Shown here: piece by piece, positions 26,528 through 35,958 of the stretch
How positions within the stretch are numbered: the stretch's first letter is position 1
Layout of the letters: each line of letters opens with the position of its first letter
Assembly (NCBI GenBank): GCA_021372865.1
Contig: JAJFTO010000013.1
Location: forward strand, 124,001 to 188,000
Direction of reading: 5' to 3'
DNA from: Porphyromonadaceae bacterium
Lineage (GTDB): Bacteria > Bacteroidota > Bacteroidia > Bacteroidales > Dysgonomonadaceae
DNA length: 64,000 nucleotides
Made by a program: the position numbers and the translations under genes
The notes under the pieces: model-generated
Database searches by the model: none
Told to the model about the DNA's origin: nothing
What the model saw: only the letters and a program-made list of their open reading frames with translations

Positions 26528-29158
26528 TTATTCTTGCGATCCCTGTTCTTTTAATTTTTGTACAATTGCTTCCACAGCAGCCTGCAACCCTACTGCATTC
26601 TTTCCGCCGGCTGTCGCAAAATGAGGCTGTCCGCCACCGCCCCCCTGAATGAGTTTGGCCGCTTCACGCACCATGTTGCCGGCATGAAATCCTGCGTCAA
26701 CCAGGTCGTCGCTCAGCATGACCGTGAGACTGGGTTTGTCGTTTGCAGCTGTACCGGCAACGAAGAACATTTTTTCAGGAAACTCTCCTTTCAGTTGAAA
26801 GGCGATGTCTTTGACCATATCAGGCGTACCTATCGGTAAAATCACCCGGAAGAGATGGATACCGTGCACCTGTTCTTTTCTTTCGATGATCCGCTGTTTC
26901 AGCTGCACGATCTTCTCTTTCACATAACCTTGCAGCTCCTTCTTCATATCATCATTGTCCGCAATGAGCCTGTGTATACCCTGCATGATGTCGGGTACAT
27001 TGTTGAGCAGATTCCGTATCTCCAGCAATACATCTTCTTTGGCGTAGAGGTACTCCTCGCAGACCTTGGCAGTAACGGCTTCTATGCGTCGTACACCCGC
27101 CGAGATGGCACTTTCGCTCACAATGCGGAAGGTGCCGATGCGGCCGGTGGAAGAGATATGGGTTCCTCCGCAGAGTTCTATGGAGGATCCGAAACGTACG
27201 GTACGCACATCGTCGCCGTACTTTTCACCAAAAAGTGCCATAGCACCTTGCGTTTTGGCCTCTTCAATGGGTACATGGCGATGTTCTTCGATGGGGAAGT
27301 TGTTCCTTATTTTGGCAGTGACCGCTCTCTCTACGGCACGAATCTCTTCGGAAGTCATCTTCTGAAAATGGGAAAAGTCGAAACGCAACACCTCGGGCGA
27401 TACATACGATCCCTTCTGTTCGACGTGTTTTCCCAATACCTCACGCAACGCTTCGTGCATCAGGTGGGTAGCAGAGTGATTGCACTCTGTGGCCGTTCTC
27501 TTTTCAGCATTAATTTTTGCTGTAAAGTTTCCTTCCGGATTTTCCGGCAGGTTGTTGATCAGGTGCACAGCCAGATTGTTCTCCCGTTTGGTATCGAACA
27601 CCTCAATTTTGTGTCCCTCTTCGGTAATCAGCCAACCTGTGTCACCTATCTGTCCCCCCATTTCTGCATAAAAGGGCGAACGGGAAAGGACAATCTGATA
27701 AAATTTTCTATTTTTTTGTTTTACCTCGCGATAGCGGAGAATGTGGGCAGTGTTTTCTGTCTCGTCATAACCAGTGAATTCCGGTTCTCCGTCGTGTACC
27801 TTCGTCCAGTCGCCCGTCTCCACGGCAGCAGCATTGCGGGCACGCTCCTTTTGTTGCTGCATCTCAGCATTGAAAGCTGTCACATCCACCTGCATGCCAT
27901 GTTCCCGGAGGATCAACTCGGTAAGGTCGAGCGGAAAGCCGAACGTATCGTAGAGCTGAAAGGCCACCTCTCCGTTCAAAACACCCCCTTCTTTTGCTGG
28001 CATATTTTTCTCCAGTAACTTGATACCTGTCTCCAGGGTACGCAGGAAAGATTCTTCTTCCTCCTTCATTACTTTCCCGATGAGCGTCTGCTGGGCTATG
28101 AGTTCGGGGTATGCTTCCCCCATCACATCGATCAGCGTGGGAATCAGTCGGTACATAAAGGAGTCGTGCATGTTCAGGAAGGTGTAACCGTAACGGACAG
28201 CGCGACGAAGAATGCGCCGGATCACATATCCTGCTTTGGCATTCGACGGCAGCTGGCCGTCGGTAATGGAAAAGGCAATGGTTCGCAAGTGGTCGGCAAT
28301 GACCCGCATGGCGATATCTTTTTTGGTATCCTCGCCGTATCGTGCATTACTGATCTCTCCAATCTTTTGGATAATTGGCTGAAAAAGGTCGGTATCATAG
28401 TTTGACAGCTTACCCTGTACCGCCATGCAGAGTCGTTCGAAACCCATGCCGGTATCGATTACCTTTGCCGGCAGCGACTCCAGCGAGCCGTCGGCCTTGC
28501 GGTTGTACTGCATGAAGACCAGGTTCCATATTTCGATGACTTGCGGGTGGCTTTGGTTCACCAGCGTAAGTCCGTCAATTTTGGATCTTTCGCTCTCGGG
28601 CCTTATATCTATATGAATCTCTGAGCAAGGGCCGCAGGGGCCGGTATCGCCCATCTCCCAGAAGTTATCTTTCTTGTTTCCGTTGATAATACGCCCTTTG
28701 GGAAGAAAAGCCTCCCAGTATGAAGCAGCCTCATCATCCCGTTCCAGCTTTTCATCAGCCGCACCTTCAAAGACAGTAACATAGAGCCGCTCTTTATCCA
28801 GTTTGAGCACTTCCGTCAGGTATTCCCATGCCCAGGTGATCGCCTCCTTTTTGAAGTAGTCGCCAAACGACCAGTTTCCCAGCATCTCGAACATGGTGTG
28901 GTGGTAAGTATCGTGTCCCACCTCCTCCAGGTCGTTGTGCTTTCCGCTCACACGCAGGCATTTCTGTGAGTCGGCTACCCGCGGGTATTTCACCGGCACA
29001 TTTCCCAGAATGATATCTTTGAACTGGTTCATGCCGGCATTGGTAAACATCAGCGTGGGGTCACCCTTAATAACCATTGGTGCAGAGGGCACAATATGGT
29101 GTTCTTTCGACTGAAAGAAGTCTTTAAACGACTGGCGAATCTCTTTGGAGGTCATCAT
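26528..29158 (-). CDS. alaS: Alanyl-tRNA synthetase
   Basis: Charges tRNA-Ala with alanine in the cytoplasm. The N-terminal class II core includes [25 protein letters not shown] and [12 protein letters not shown]. The editing domain has [12 protein letters not shown] and the [10 protein letters not shown] zinc site, followed by a coiled coil and a C-terminal DHHA1-like domain ([14 protein letters not shown]). A longer frame begins at 29257, but the promoter -7 box at 29203-29210 lies inside that extension, and the family N-terminus starts at the two adjacent Met codons (29158 and 29155). The length from 29158 is 876 residues, normal for bacteria. Confidence 0.97.
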   Translation of the reverse strand: MMTSKEIRQSFKDFFQSKEHHIVPSAPMVIKGDPTLMFTNAGMNQFKDIILGNVPVKYPRVADSQKCLRVSGKHNDLEEVGHDTYHHTMFEMLGNWSFGDYFKKEAITWAWEYLTEVLKLDKERLYVTVFEGAADEKLERDDEAASYWEAFLPKGRIINGNKKDNFWEMGDTGPCGPCSEIHIDIRPESERSKIDGLTLVNQSHPQVIEIWNLVFMQYNRKADGSLESLPAKVIDTGMGFERLCMAVQGKLSNYDTDLFQPIIQKIGEISNARYGEDTKKDIAMRVIADHLRTIAFSITDGQLPSNAKAGYVIRRILRRAVRYGYTFLNMHDSFMYRLIPTLIDVMGEAYPELIAQQTLIGKVMKEEEESFLRTLETGIKLLEKNMPAKEGGVLNGEVAFQLYDTFGFPLDLTELILREHGMQVDVTAFNAEMQQQKERARNAAAVETGDWTKVHDGEPEFTGYDETENTAHILRYREVKQKNRKFYQIVLSRSPFYAEMGGQIGDTGWLITEEGHKIEVFDTKRENNLAVHLINNLPENPEGNFTAKINAEKRTATECNHSATHLMHEALREVLGKHVEQKGSYVSPEVLRFDFSHFQKMTSEEIRAVERAVTAKIRNNFPIEEHRHVPIEEAKTQGAMALFGEKYGDDVRTVRFGSSIELCGGTHISSTGRIGTFRIVSESAISAGVRRIEAVTAKVCEEYLYAKEDVLLEIRNLLNNVPDIMQGIHRLIADNDDMKKELQGYVKEKIVQLKQRIIERKEQVHGIHLFRVILPIGTPDMVKDIAFQLKGEFPEKMFFVAGTAANDKPSLTVMLSDDLVDAGFHAGNMVREAAKLIQGGGGGQPHFATAGGKNAVGLQAAVEAIVQKLKEQGSQE

Positions 29159-29202
29159 ACAAATAATTTCTTTGCGCTTTATCTTATATTTGAAACGAAA
29201 TG

Positions 29203-29210
29203 CAAAAATA
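29203..29210 (-). promoter_or_regulatory. Promoter -7 box of alaS
   Basis: On the minus strand it reads TATTTTTG. It is 44 bases before the alaS start at 29158 and decides against the longer frame that begins at 29257. Confidence 0.65.
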
Positions 29211-29303
29211 CGGGAAAAACTTCGTATCCCCAAGTGAGTGGAGGAAAAGGAGATCACTAATTTGTGTGCAAATAATGTTTATACGGCAAAGTAAATAATT
29301 TTA

Positions 29304-29311
29304 TACCTTTG
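29304..29311 (+). promoter_or_regulatory. Promoter -7 box of the methyltransferase gene
   Basis: TACCTTTG matches TAnnTTTG, 73 bases before the ATG at 29385 and divergent from the alaS promoter. Confidence 0.6.
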
Positions 29312-29384
29312 AAGATTAAAACAACAGCTATCATGAATCTCTTCGTCTGTTGCGAGAAGAAAAGATAGCAGATTGATACCCTAT

Positions 29385-30290
29385 ATGCCAGTCATCACCC
29401 TTACAAGCTGCCCCGTTTGCGGCAATTCAGAATTAGAGAAATCTTTTGATGCAGTGGATTATTTTGCTACAAAAGAGACCTTTTCGGTTTATCACTGCAA
29501 CGCCTGTGGTTTTCGATTTACAAACAATTTCCCCCCAGAAGAAAGCATCGGGAGGTATTACGACTCTCCGGACTATATTTCTCACTCAGATTCCGACAAA
29601 GGAGTTGTAAACAGGCTTTACCATTATTTCAGAAAATATATGCTAAAAAAAAAGGTCGACCTAATTGCAGCCCACACCGAAAATAAATCAGGCAGACTGC
29701 TGGATATCGGCTGCGGTACGGGATATTTCCTGCAGGCAGCAAAAGAGCGGGGATGGTATGTTCAGGGTATCGAAAAAAATGCCACAGCCCGTGAAAGTGC
29801 CGTGGCACGTACCAGTGCCGTTATCGAAGATGAAAACGGATTGTGGAATTTGAAAGAAGGCACGTTCGAAGTGGTGACCCTCTGGCATGTGCTGGAACAT
29901 ATCGAGAAGCTAAACCAAACGCTTGAAAAACTGCAGAATATCCTAAAACCCGACGGTATCGCCGTGATTGCCCTCCCCAATTATCAGAGTTACGATGCGC
30001 AATTTTATAAGGCTTTCTGGGCAGCTTATGACGTACCCCGGCACCTTTGGCACTTCTCATCGCAGGTGGTGGAAAAGCTGCTCAAAAATCACGGGTTGAA
30101 AATCATTGAAACACGACCCATGCCACTGGATGCTTTCTATATCTCCATGCTGAGTGAGAAATACAAGGAAAGCAGCGCTCTGCTGCAATACGGGAGGGCT
30201 TTTCTGGTAGGACTTACCGGTTATTCTCGTTCACTGCGTAACATGGAACGATCAAGCTCCCTGATCTATATCGTTAAAAAAATAATTTGA
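29385..30290 (+). CDS. Class I SAM-dependent methyltransferase with N-terminal zinc ribbon
   Basis: A 301-residue cytoplasmic methyltransferase. A zinc ribbon at the N-terminus has the pairs CPVCGN and CNACGF (about residues 8-50). The Rossmann-type domain has motif I LLDIGCGTGYFLQAA and post-motif VVTLWHVLEHIEKL, typical of the Methyltransf_23-like group. Such proteins often modify lipids, quinones or cell-wall sugars. The substrate is unknown here. A TTG at 29373 could also start translation, but the ATG at 29385 is preferred. It has its own promoter and appears monocistronic, because another -7 box precedes the next operon. Confidence 0.85.
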   Translation: MPVITLTSCPVCGNSELEKSFDAVDYFATKETFSVYHCNACGFRFTNNFPPEESIGRYYDSPDYISHSDSDKGVVNRLYHYFRKYMLKKKVDLIAAHTENKSGRLLDIGCGTGYFLQAAKERGWYVQGIEKNATARESAVARTSAVIEDENGLWNLKEGTFEVVTLWHVLEHIEKLNQTLEKLQNILKPDGIAVIALPNYQSYDAQFYKAFWAAYDVPRHLWHFSSQVVEKLLKNHGLKIIETRPMPLDAFYISMLSEKYKESSALLQYGRAFLVGLTGYSRSLRNMERSSSLIYIVKKII

Positions 30291-30432
30291 GCAATGTTTT
30301 TCCGGTTTCATCATTGTAACCCAAACACAGTTTGGTACTGGACTTAATTGTATTCAAATTTAAACTTTTCAAAATAAATCACAAATCTGCCTAATTGAGA
30401 GTACTTAATTTCTGTAAATAGAAAGAAGGTCG

Positions 30433-30440
30433 TACATTTG
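30433..30440 (+). promoter_or_regulatory. Promoter -7 box of the three-adaptor export operon
   Basis: TACATTTG matches TAnnTTTG and lies 25 bases before the GTG start at 30466. No other such box is seen before the next five genes, which fits one transcript to 37443. Confidence 0.65.
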
Positions 30441-30465
30441 CGAAAATCACCTACAAAACACAATC

Positions 30466-31674
30466 GTGGAGAGATATATAGCCTTATATACGTTGTTTTT
30501 TATATTTTTTCTCTGTTCATGCAACAAGAACAATAAAGAAAAGATTTCAACGTATCCCATATTAAGATCCAATTTTGAAAACTCCCTGGTAATAGACGGC
30601 GTGGCTGAACCTGTGCGCTATACGACAATCGCGTGCCCGAGCAATGTAGAGGCCATTATTACTTATCTTATCGATGACGGAACCTACGTGAATGAAGGAG
30701 ATGTTGTGTGCATACTCGAAGACAATGACCGCAAAACCATCCATGACAATTTAGTGATTCAACTGGAAACTGCAGAAGCCGAATTAAGTAAAGTGAAGGC
30801 CGATTTACTGATGCAATACGCCCTACTTGAGGCGCAGGTAAAAAACAATAAAGCCGAGACGGAAATTGCACAATTAGACTCCCTTCAATTACAATTTGCC
30901 ACTCTTACTCAGAAACGAATCAAAGAATTAGAGCTTGAAATGGCGCTTATCGAAAAGAAAAAATTTGAAAAAAAGCTCAAAGCTCTCGAGGTAATCAATA
31001 AATCAGAGGTAAGAAAGCTGGAGCTTAATATTCAACAATTAACCAACCGGTTAGCCACTGCAAAGACTATTCTCGACGGCTTAACCATACGTTCACCACG
31101 TAAAGGATTAGCCGTAGTATCCAATTCCCGGATGACGGGAGAGAAGCTGAAGGTGGGCGACAATGTATGGAACAACATGCCGTTGATCATCATACCTGAA
31201 GTTTCAGAAATGAAGGTAAAAATGATGGCGGGGGAAGTGGACTTTCGCCAGATAAACGAACACGATTCCGTGAGTTTCAGTTTCGATGCAATGCCTGGTA
31301 ATGTGGCTTACGGAAAAATCACAAAAAAACTACCTGTAGGCCAACACTATAAAAGGGACTCGAAGGTAAAGTTTTTTGAGGTGGAAGCATCTGTCGACAG
31401 TGCAAGACAACTGCCTGAGCCGGGGTTCACCGTAAACTGCAGAGTATTCATTAAACAGGTCCACGATACGATCGTCGTGCCACAAATTGCCATTTATGAA
31501 GAAGACTCCCTGAAAGTCGTATATGTAAAGAAAAAGAATAAATACGAGATGCGCCAGATAACTACTGGACTATCTTCATCAAAAGAGGCCATCGTGTCCG
31601 AGGGATTAAGGCCCGGAGAAGTGATTGCGTTAATAAAACCCCCATCATCTATGGTGAGAGGAAAAACAAAATAA
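30466..31674 (+). CDS. HlyD/MacA-type periplasmic adaptor lipoprotein (first of three)
   Basis: A 402-residue membrane fusion protein. GTG is the only plausible start before the signal sequence (LYTLFFIFFLCSCNKN). The Cys in CSC fits lipidation. Order: short beta-barrel and lipoyl half (IACPSNVEAIITYLIDDGTYVNEGDVV), a long alpha-hairpin coiled coil (about residues 95-205), second lipoyl half (GLTIRSPRKGLAVVSNS), beta-barrel (FDAMPGNVAYGKI) and a membrane-proximal C-terminal domain (QITTGLSSSKEAIVSEGLRPGE). It is thought to link the inner membrane ABC pump to the TolC-like protein. The other adaptors follow after 21 bases and then with overlap. Confidence 0.88.
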   Translation: MERYIALYTLFFIFFLCSCNKNNKEKISTYPILRSNFENSLVIDGVAEPVRYTTIACPSNVEAIITYLIDDGTYVNEGDVVCILEDNDRKTIHDNLVIQLETAEAELSKVKADLLMQYALLEAQVKNNKAETEIAQLDSLQLQFATLTQKRIKELELEMALIEKKKFEKKLKALEVINKSEVRKLELNIQQLTNRLATAKTILDGLTIRSPRKGLAVVSNSRMTGEKLKVGDNVWNNMPLIIIPEVSEMKVKMMAGEVDFRQINEHDSVSFSFDAMPGNVAYGKITKKLPVGQHYKRDSKVKFFEVEASVDSARQLPEPGFTVNCRVFIKQVHDTIVVPQIAIYEEDSLKVVYVKKKNKYEMRQITTGLSSSKEAIVSEGLRPGEVIALIKPPSSMVRGKTK

Positions 31675-31695
31675 TTTCAAGCCATTACAATAAAA

Positions 31696-32937
31696 ATGAA
31701 GAATTTTTCAGAAATATGGATTCTCATCTTTTTTTGTTCGCTAGCTTTTGTGGCGTGCAAAAAAAAGGAAACCCAACAAATACCAGTTGGGAAAGTAACC
31801 CAGGGCACTTTATTTATCGACTTGTATGAAGAAGGAGAGATAGAGGCCATAAAGTCCATAAGTATTGTAGCACCCATGATTTCGTGGCGATATGGGAACC
31901 TGAAAATCACCGAACTGGTCAAGGACGGACAGGAAGTGAAAGCAGGCGACACGCTGATTGTGTTTGATCCGTCGGAAGTGCTGAAAGGCATTGTGGAGGC
32001 AGAATCAAGTTTGGAGATAGCGCGGGCCGAATTCGAGAAAATGAAAGCACAACAACAATCGGAACTCGAAGAACTAAGGGCTACTTACGAAGTCACACGC
32101 ATTTCACACGAAATCTCGAAAATTCGTTTCGAGGCTGCCGGCTATGAATCAGAAATTAAGAAAAAGGAAATTCAGCTGAACCTCGATAAAGCAAAAATTG
32201 CGTTGGAAAGAGCCAAAGAGCAAATTGAAAACCGCACAAAAATTCAGAAAGAAGAAGTCAAGCAAAAAAACCTCTCCATTATGCAATACCAATCGAGGCT
32301 CGACGAAGCGCATGAAACACTTAAAAAGCTATACGTTGTAACCCCCTCTTCTGGAATTGCCATTTTGTCGAAAAACTGGAGCAGTAACAATAAGTTTCAG
32401 ATCGGGGACCAGTGCTGGGGAGGGTCTCCCATTATTCAACTGCCCGACCTGTCATCGTTGAAAGCCACGGTAAAAATAAATGAAGTGGACATCGCCAAAA
32501 TCAGTAAAGGGCTAAAAGTAGAAATTAAACCCGATGCCTTTTCCGACAGTATTTTTACGGGAACCGTAAATTCGATTGCAAATCTGGCCGTGAACAAAGA
32601 CATGTCATCGAAAATAAAAGTGTTTCCCGTGGAAATATTGCTCAACAAGTCCGATAAGAACCTACTGCCCGGGCTTACCGTCAGCTGCCGCATAATAATG
32701 GACAAAGTGGAAAATGTACTTTTTATTCCGCTTGACGCCCTGTTTACAGAAGGAGATAAAAATTTTGTTTACAAAAAGAAAGGCACGGGTTACGAAAAGA
32801 CAGAAATAGAAACCGGCACAAGCAACACCGATTTTATCGTGGTTGTCAGCGGACTGAAAGAAGGTGAAGAGATCTCACTCGTAAATCCTTTTGCAAAAGA
32901 AACAAAAGAAAAGAAAACAGAAAACGCAGAGATATAA
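31696..32937 (+). CDS. HlyD/MacA-type periplasmic adaptor lipoprotein (second of three)
   Basis: A 413-residue adaptor with signal and lipobox FFCSLAFVACKKK, an N-terminal lipoyl half (KITELVKDGQEVKAGDTLIVFD), a long charged coiled coil (about residues 95-205), second lipoyl half (YVVTPSSGIAILSKNW), beta-barrel (LKVEIKPDAFSDSIFTGTV) and a full membrane-proximal domain ending in TGTSNTDFIVVVSGLKEGEE. The sequence is only moderately similar to the other two adaptors, so this is not a recent duplication. Its stop codon overlaps the next start (ATGA at 32937), which predicts coupled translation. Confidence 0.88.
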   Translation: MKNFSEIWILIFFCSLAFVACKKKETQQIPVGKVTQGTLFIDLYEEGEIEAIKSISIVAPMISWRYGNLKITELVKDGQEVKAGDTLIVFDPSEVLKGIVEAESSLEIARAEFEKMKAQQQSELEELRATYEVTRISHEISKIRFEAAGYESEIKKKEIQLNLDKAKIALERAKEQIENRTKIQKEEVKQKNLSIMQYQSRLDEAHETLKKLYVVTPSSGIAILSKNWSSNNKFQIGDQCWGGSPIIQLPDLSSLKATVKINEVDIAKISKGLKVEIKPDAFSDSIFTGTVNSIANLAVNKDMSSKIKVFPVEILLNKSDKNLLPGLTVSCRIIMDKVENVLFIPLDALFTEGDKNFVYKKKGTGYEKTEIETGTSNTDFIVVVSGLKEGEEISLVNPFAKETKEKKTENAEI

Positions 32938-33938
32938 TGAAAAGATCACGATTATATAGCCTGTTTCTTGCGTTCCTTGTAGCAACTCTTCTTTTTTCTT
33001 GCAAAAAATATTCGGAATCGGAGGGTGAAAGAAAAACTTCCGACGGCAGCGTGATTGTGGAAACCGGAGAACTGGCGGCAGTAAATTCCCGCTCCGTGGT
33101 GATCAGTCGTTACGGAAGATATTGGTATCAGATGAAAATTGTAGGGTTGTTAGACCATGGTGAAATCGTAAAAAAAGGCGATTCCATTGCACAACTCGAC
33201 CCAGCCGATATCAACAAATATATTTTGGAAAGCGAAAGCAACCTCGAGACACAATTGGCGGTACTGGAGAAACTGTATGTTGAGCAAGAAAATAAAAAAC
33301 AGGAGAGGGAATCGAGAATAAAAAACGAAACCGCCACATTCGATTTGAAAAAAATTGAATTGGAAGCCTCCCGGTTCGAATCTGAACGTCTGCGAAAAAT
33401 TAAACAACTCGAATATGAACAGGCAGTCATCAATCTCGAAAAAGAGAAAAGAATCTACGAACTGAACAAAACCATCAACGCCAGTGAGTTGATAATACAG
33501 GAAATCAGAGTGGAACAAATAAAAAAAGAGATTGAAAATGCAAAAAAACTGATACCCTTGCTTACCCTACGCGCACCTGTATCAGGGGTATTTCAGATTG
33601 CGGCAAACTGGCAAAATTCCAACAGAAATATTTACAAGATCGGCGACAACATATATGCCGGCAATAGTCTGGCCATCGTTCCCGAACTGGAATTTATGAA
33701 AGTGAATACGCAGGTAAACGAAACCGACTTTCTGAAAATTTCGCTCAACCAAAAAGTTGCGGTCAGGTTGGATGCCATGCCTAAAATTGTTTTTAAAGGG
33801 GAAGTGATCTATATCGGAAAACTTTGCAGGTTGAAAGACCGGAAATCCCGGCAGAAAGTGTTCGATGTGGAAGTAAAGATTTTAAAGTCCGACGAACGAT
33901 TGAAGCCCGGGATGACAGTTAGTTGTGAATTTTTATAG
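32937..33938 (+). CDS. HlyD/MacA-type periplasmic adaptor lipoprotein (third), lacking the C-terminal domain
   Basis: A 333-residue adaptor with lipobox VATLLFSCKKY, first lipoyl half (MKIVGLLDHGEIVKKGDSIAQLD), coiled coil (about residues 85-200), second lipoyl half (LTLRAPVSGVFQIAANW) and beta-barrel (VAVRLDAMPKIVFKGEV). It stops directly after LKPGMTVSCEFL, the place where its two neighbours continue for 70-80 residues with the membrane-proximal domain. The stop is a simple TAG and no homologous continuation is evident in the 8 bases before the permease gene. It may be a shortened partner in a mixed adaptor ring. Confidence 0.87.
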   Translation: MKRSRLYSLFLAFLVATLLFSCKKYSESEGERKTSDGSVIVETGELAAVNSRSVVISRYGRYWYQMKIVGLLDHGEIVKKGDSIAQLDPADINKYILESESNLETQLAVLEKLYVEQENKKQERESRIKNETATFDLKKIELEASRFESERLRKIKQLEYEQAVINLEKEKRIYELNKTINASELIIQEIRVEQIKKEIENAKKLIPLLTLRAPVSGVFQIAANWQNSNRNIYKIGDNIYAGNSLAIVPELEFMKVNTQVNETDFLKISLNQKVAVRLDAMPKIVFKGEVIYIGKLCRLKDRKSRQKVFDVEVKILKSDERLKPGMTVSCEFL

Positions 33939-33946
33939 AATAAATT

Positions 33947-35185
33947 ATGCAGTACGGAGAAAATGTTCGCTTGGCGCTTCAAGGATTGACAGACCACAAG
34001 TTTCGTTCTTTCCTAACTATGCTGGGAATCATCTTCGGCGTGGCATCCGTGATCACGATGTTATCGATCGGAGAAGGTGCGAAGCGCGAAGCCATCGCCA
34101 AATACCAGGATCTGGGTGTAAACAACATCATCATCCGCGAAAAAACGCTCTCCGATGAAGAGTTGGAGGAAGTGAGGGCCAAGTTTTCACAGGGCCTTTC
34201 CATTCAGGATGCCCAGGTGATCAGTGAAATTGTACCCGGAGTGGAAAGAATTGCCTCACAGGCTGAAAAAAATACAGATGTGAAATACAATGACAAATCG
34301 ATAAAATCCACCATCGTCGGTATCACCCCCGACTTTCAGTCGATGATGAACTATAAAGTACAAAAGGGTTACTTCATCAACGACAAACATTACAACGAAC
34401 GCCTGAAGGTTTGCGTACTGGGGGCCGGTGTGGCAGCCGGGTTTTTTAAAGGGGAAGATCCGATAGGAAAGTTGGTAAAAATAGACGATCAATGGTTAGA
34501 GGTGGTCGGCGTACTGGAATCGAAAAGCCTTTTTACGGAGACCGTGGGTGAATTGGCAGCCAGGGATCTGAATACGGATGTTTTCGTGCCTCTCTCGTTA
34601 TTTCTGAACCGGTTCACACGCGAAAATGTACTTTCCAGCGAAATTCAGCAAATAACCGTACAGTTAAAAAATTCTGATAAACTGGTTGAAGCATCCAAAA
34701 TTATCAATGAAATCCTGCGCCGCCATCATTTCAATAACGACGACTACAGCATTGTGATCCCTTACGAATTACTGAAACAGGAAGAGAAAGAACGGCAAAT
34801 CTACAATTTTCTGTTGGGTGCCATTGCAGCCATATCACTGCTGGTGGGCGGTATCGGAATTATGAATATCATGTTGGCAACCGTCATGGAACGTACACGC
34901 GAAATCGGTATACGACGGTCAGTCGGTGCGCGGAAAATAGATATAATGAGCCAGTTTGTCACCGAATCGGTGGTAATAAGCATCACGGGCGGTATTATCG
35001 GTGTCCTGACCGGTATTGTTCTGTCGCTCATTGTTACGCTGTTTACCGATATAAACACTTTCATAAAGCCTTACTCCGTCTTTTTGGCTTTCTCTTTTTC
35101 GGTAATTGTGGGAGTAAGTTTCGGCTATTTACCGGCGAAGAACGCTGCCAATTTAAAACCGGTCGATTCCATTCGGTACGAATAA
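33947..35185 (+). CDS. MacB/FtsX-family ABC transporter permease
   Basis: A 412-residue inner membrane protein of the MacB type. One transmembrane helix is near the N-terminus (FLTMLGIIFGVASVITMLSI), followed by a large periplasmic domain (about residues 45-275) and three C-terminal helices (LLGAIAAISLLVGGIGIMNIML, VVISITGGIIGVLTGIVLSL, VFLAFSFSVIVGVSFGYLPA). ERTREIGIRRSVGARKIDI is the usual FtsX cytosolic motif. The ATPase is a separate downstream gene 15 bases away, unlike fused E. coli MacB. Such mechanotransmission pumps drive periplasmic substrates through adaptors and TolC. The cargo is not known. Confidence 0.92.
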   Translation: MQYGENVRLALQGLTDHKFRSFLTMLGIIFGVASVITMLSIGEGAKREAIAKYQDLGVNNIIIREKTLSDEELEEVRAKFSQGLSIQDAQVISEIVPGVERIASQAEKNTDVKYNDKSIKSTIVGITPDFQSMMNYKVQKGYFINDKHYNERLKVCVLGAGVAAGFFKGEDPIGKLVKIDDQWLEVVGVLESKSLFTETVGELAARDLNTDVFVPLSLFLNRFTRENVLSSEIQQITVQLKNSDKLVEASKIINEILRRHHFNNDDYSIVIPYELLKQEEKERQIYNFLLGAIAAISLLVGGIGIMNIMLATVMERTREIGIRRSVGARKIDIMSQFVTESVVISITGGIIGVLTGIVLSLIVTLFTDINTFIKPYSVFLAFSFSVIVGVSFGYLPAKNAANLKPVDSIRYE

Positions 35186-35200
35186 AAACAAGTCAGAAAA

Positions 35201-35899
35201 ATGTTGATCGAAATAAAAGACTTAAAAAAGAATTACCTGCTTGGGGATGTCGAAATACCTGTTATTCACGGCATAAATCTCAATATTGAGAAGAACGAAT
35301 ATGTGGCGATTATGGGACCGTCGGGTTCCGGAAAATCCACGTTAATGAATATCCTGGGTTGTCTTGATACTGTTTCGAGCGGTAACTATTATTTTAATGA
35401 GATGGATGTGAGCACGTTGGACGATGATGCCTTGTCAATCATGCGAAACAAGGAGATTGGTTTTATATTTCAGAATTTCAACCTATTACCCCGATTGAAC
35501 GCCATTCAAAACGTAGAACTCCCCCTGGTTTACGCCGGAACACCCGGTGCAGAACGCAAAGAAAAAGCACTGCGAGCGCTGAACAGGGTTGGGCTGTCGG
35601 ATCGTGTGAATCATAAACCTGCTGAACTCAGCGGTGGGCAAAGACAACGTGTGGCCATTGCACGGGCATTGGTAACGAACCCAGGCATTTTGCTGGCCGA
35701 TGAGCCTACTGGCGCACTCGATTCAAAAACAGGGGTAGAAATTATGCGGTTATTCGAGGAACTGCACACCGAGGGAAATACAATTATTCTAATCACTCAC
35801 GAGCAGGAAATAGCCAATTATGCGCATCGGAACATTTACCTGAAAGATGGAATGATTCATTCAGACAAAATAAATTCCGACAAAACAATTATTTTTTAA
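35201..35899 (+). CDS. MacB/LolD-type ABC transporter ATP-binding protein
   Basis: A 232-residue nucleotide-binding subunit pairing with the preceding permease. Walker A is [14 protein letters not shown]-loop [11 protein letters not shown], signature [15 protein letters not shown], Walker [13 protein letters not shown], and the switch His is in ITHEQE. The length is normal for a stand-alone MacB/LolD ATPase. It sits 15 bases after the permease and 59 bases before the TolC-like gene. All catalytic residues are present, so it should be active. Confidence 0.95.
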   Translation: MLIEIKDLKKNYLLGDVEIPVIHGINLNIEKNEYVAIMGPSGSGKSTLMNILGCLDTVSSGNYYFNEMDVSTLDDDALSIMRNKEIGFIFQNFNLLPRLNAIQNVELPLVYAGTPGAERKEKALRALNRVGLSDRVNHKPAELSGGQRQRVAIARALVTNPGILLADEPTGALDSKTGVEIMRLFEELHTEGNTIILITHEQEIANYAHRNIYLKDGMIHSDKINSDKTIIF

Positions 35900-35958
35900 T
35901 TCTCCACCCCAAAACAACAATATTCTCCTTCATATAGCAACAATAACACACTATTGAT

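Noticed and set aside
26855..28018. A 387-codon open frame on the plus strand
   Set aside because: It is the antisense image of alaS, which is complete and has strong family motifs. No promoter or domain supports the plus-strand frame.
29159..29257. Upstream extension of alaS
   Set aside because: A -7 box lies inside it, and AlaS proteins begin at MTSKEIR.
30294..30347. A 17-codon frame before the export operon as a possible cargo peptide
   Set aside because: It starts upstream of the operon promoter, has no double-Gly leader or signal, and is too short to judge.
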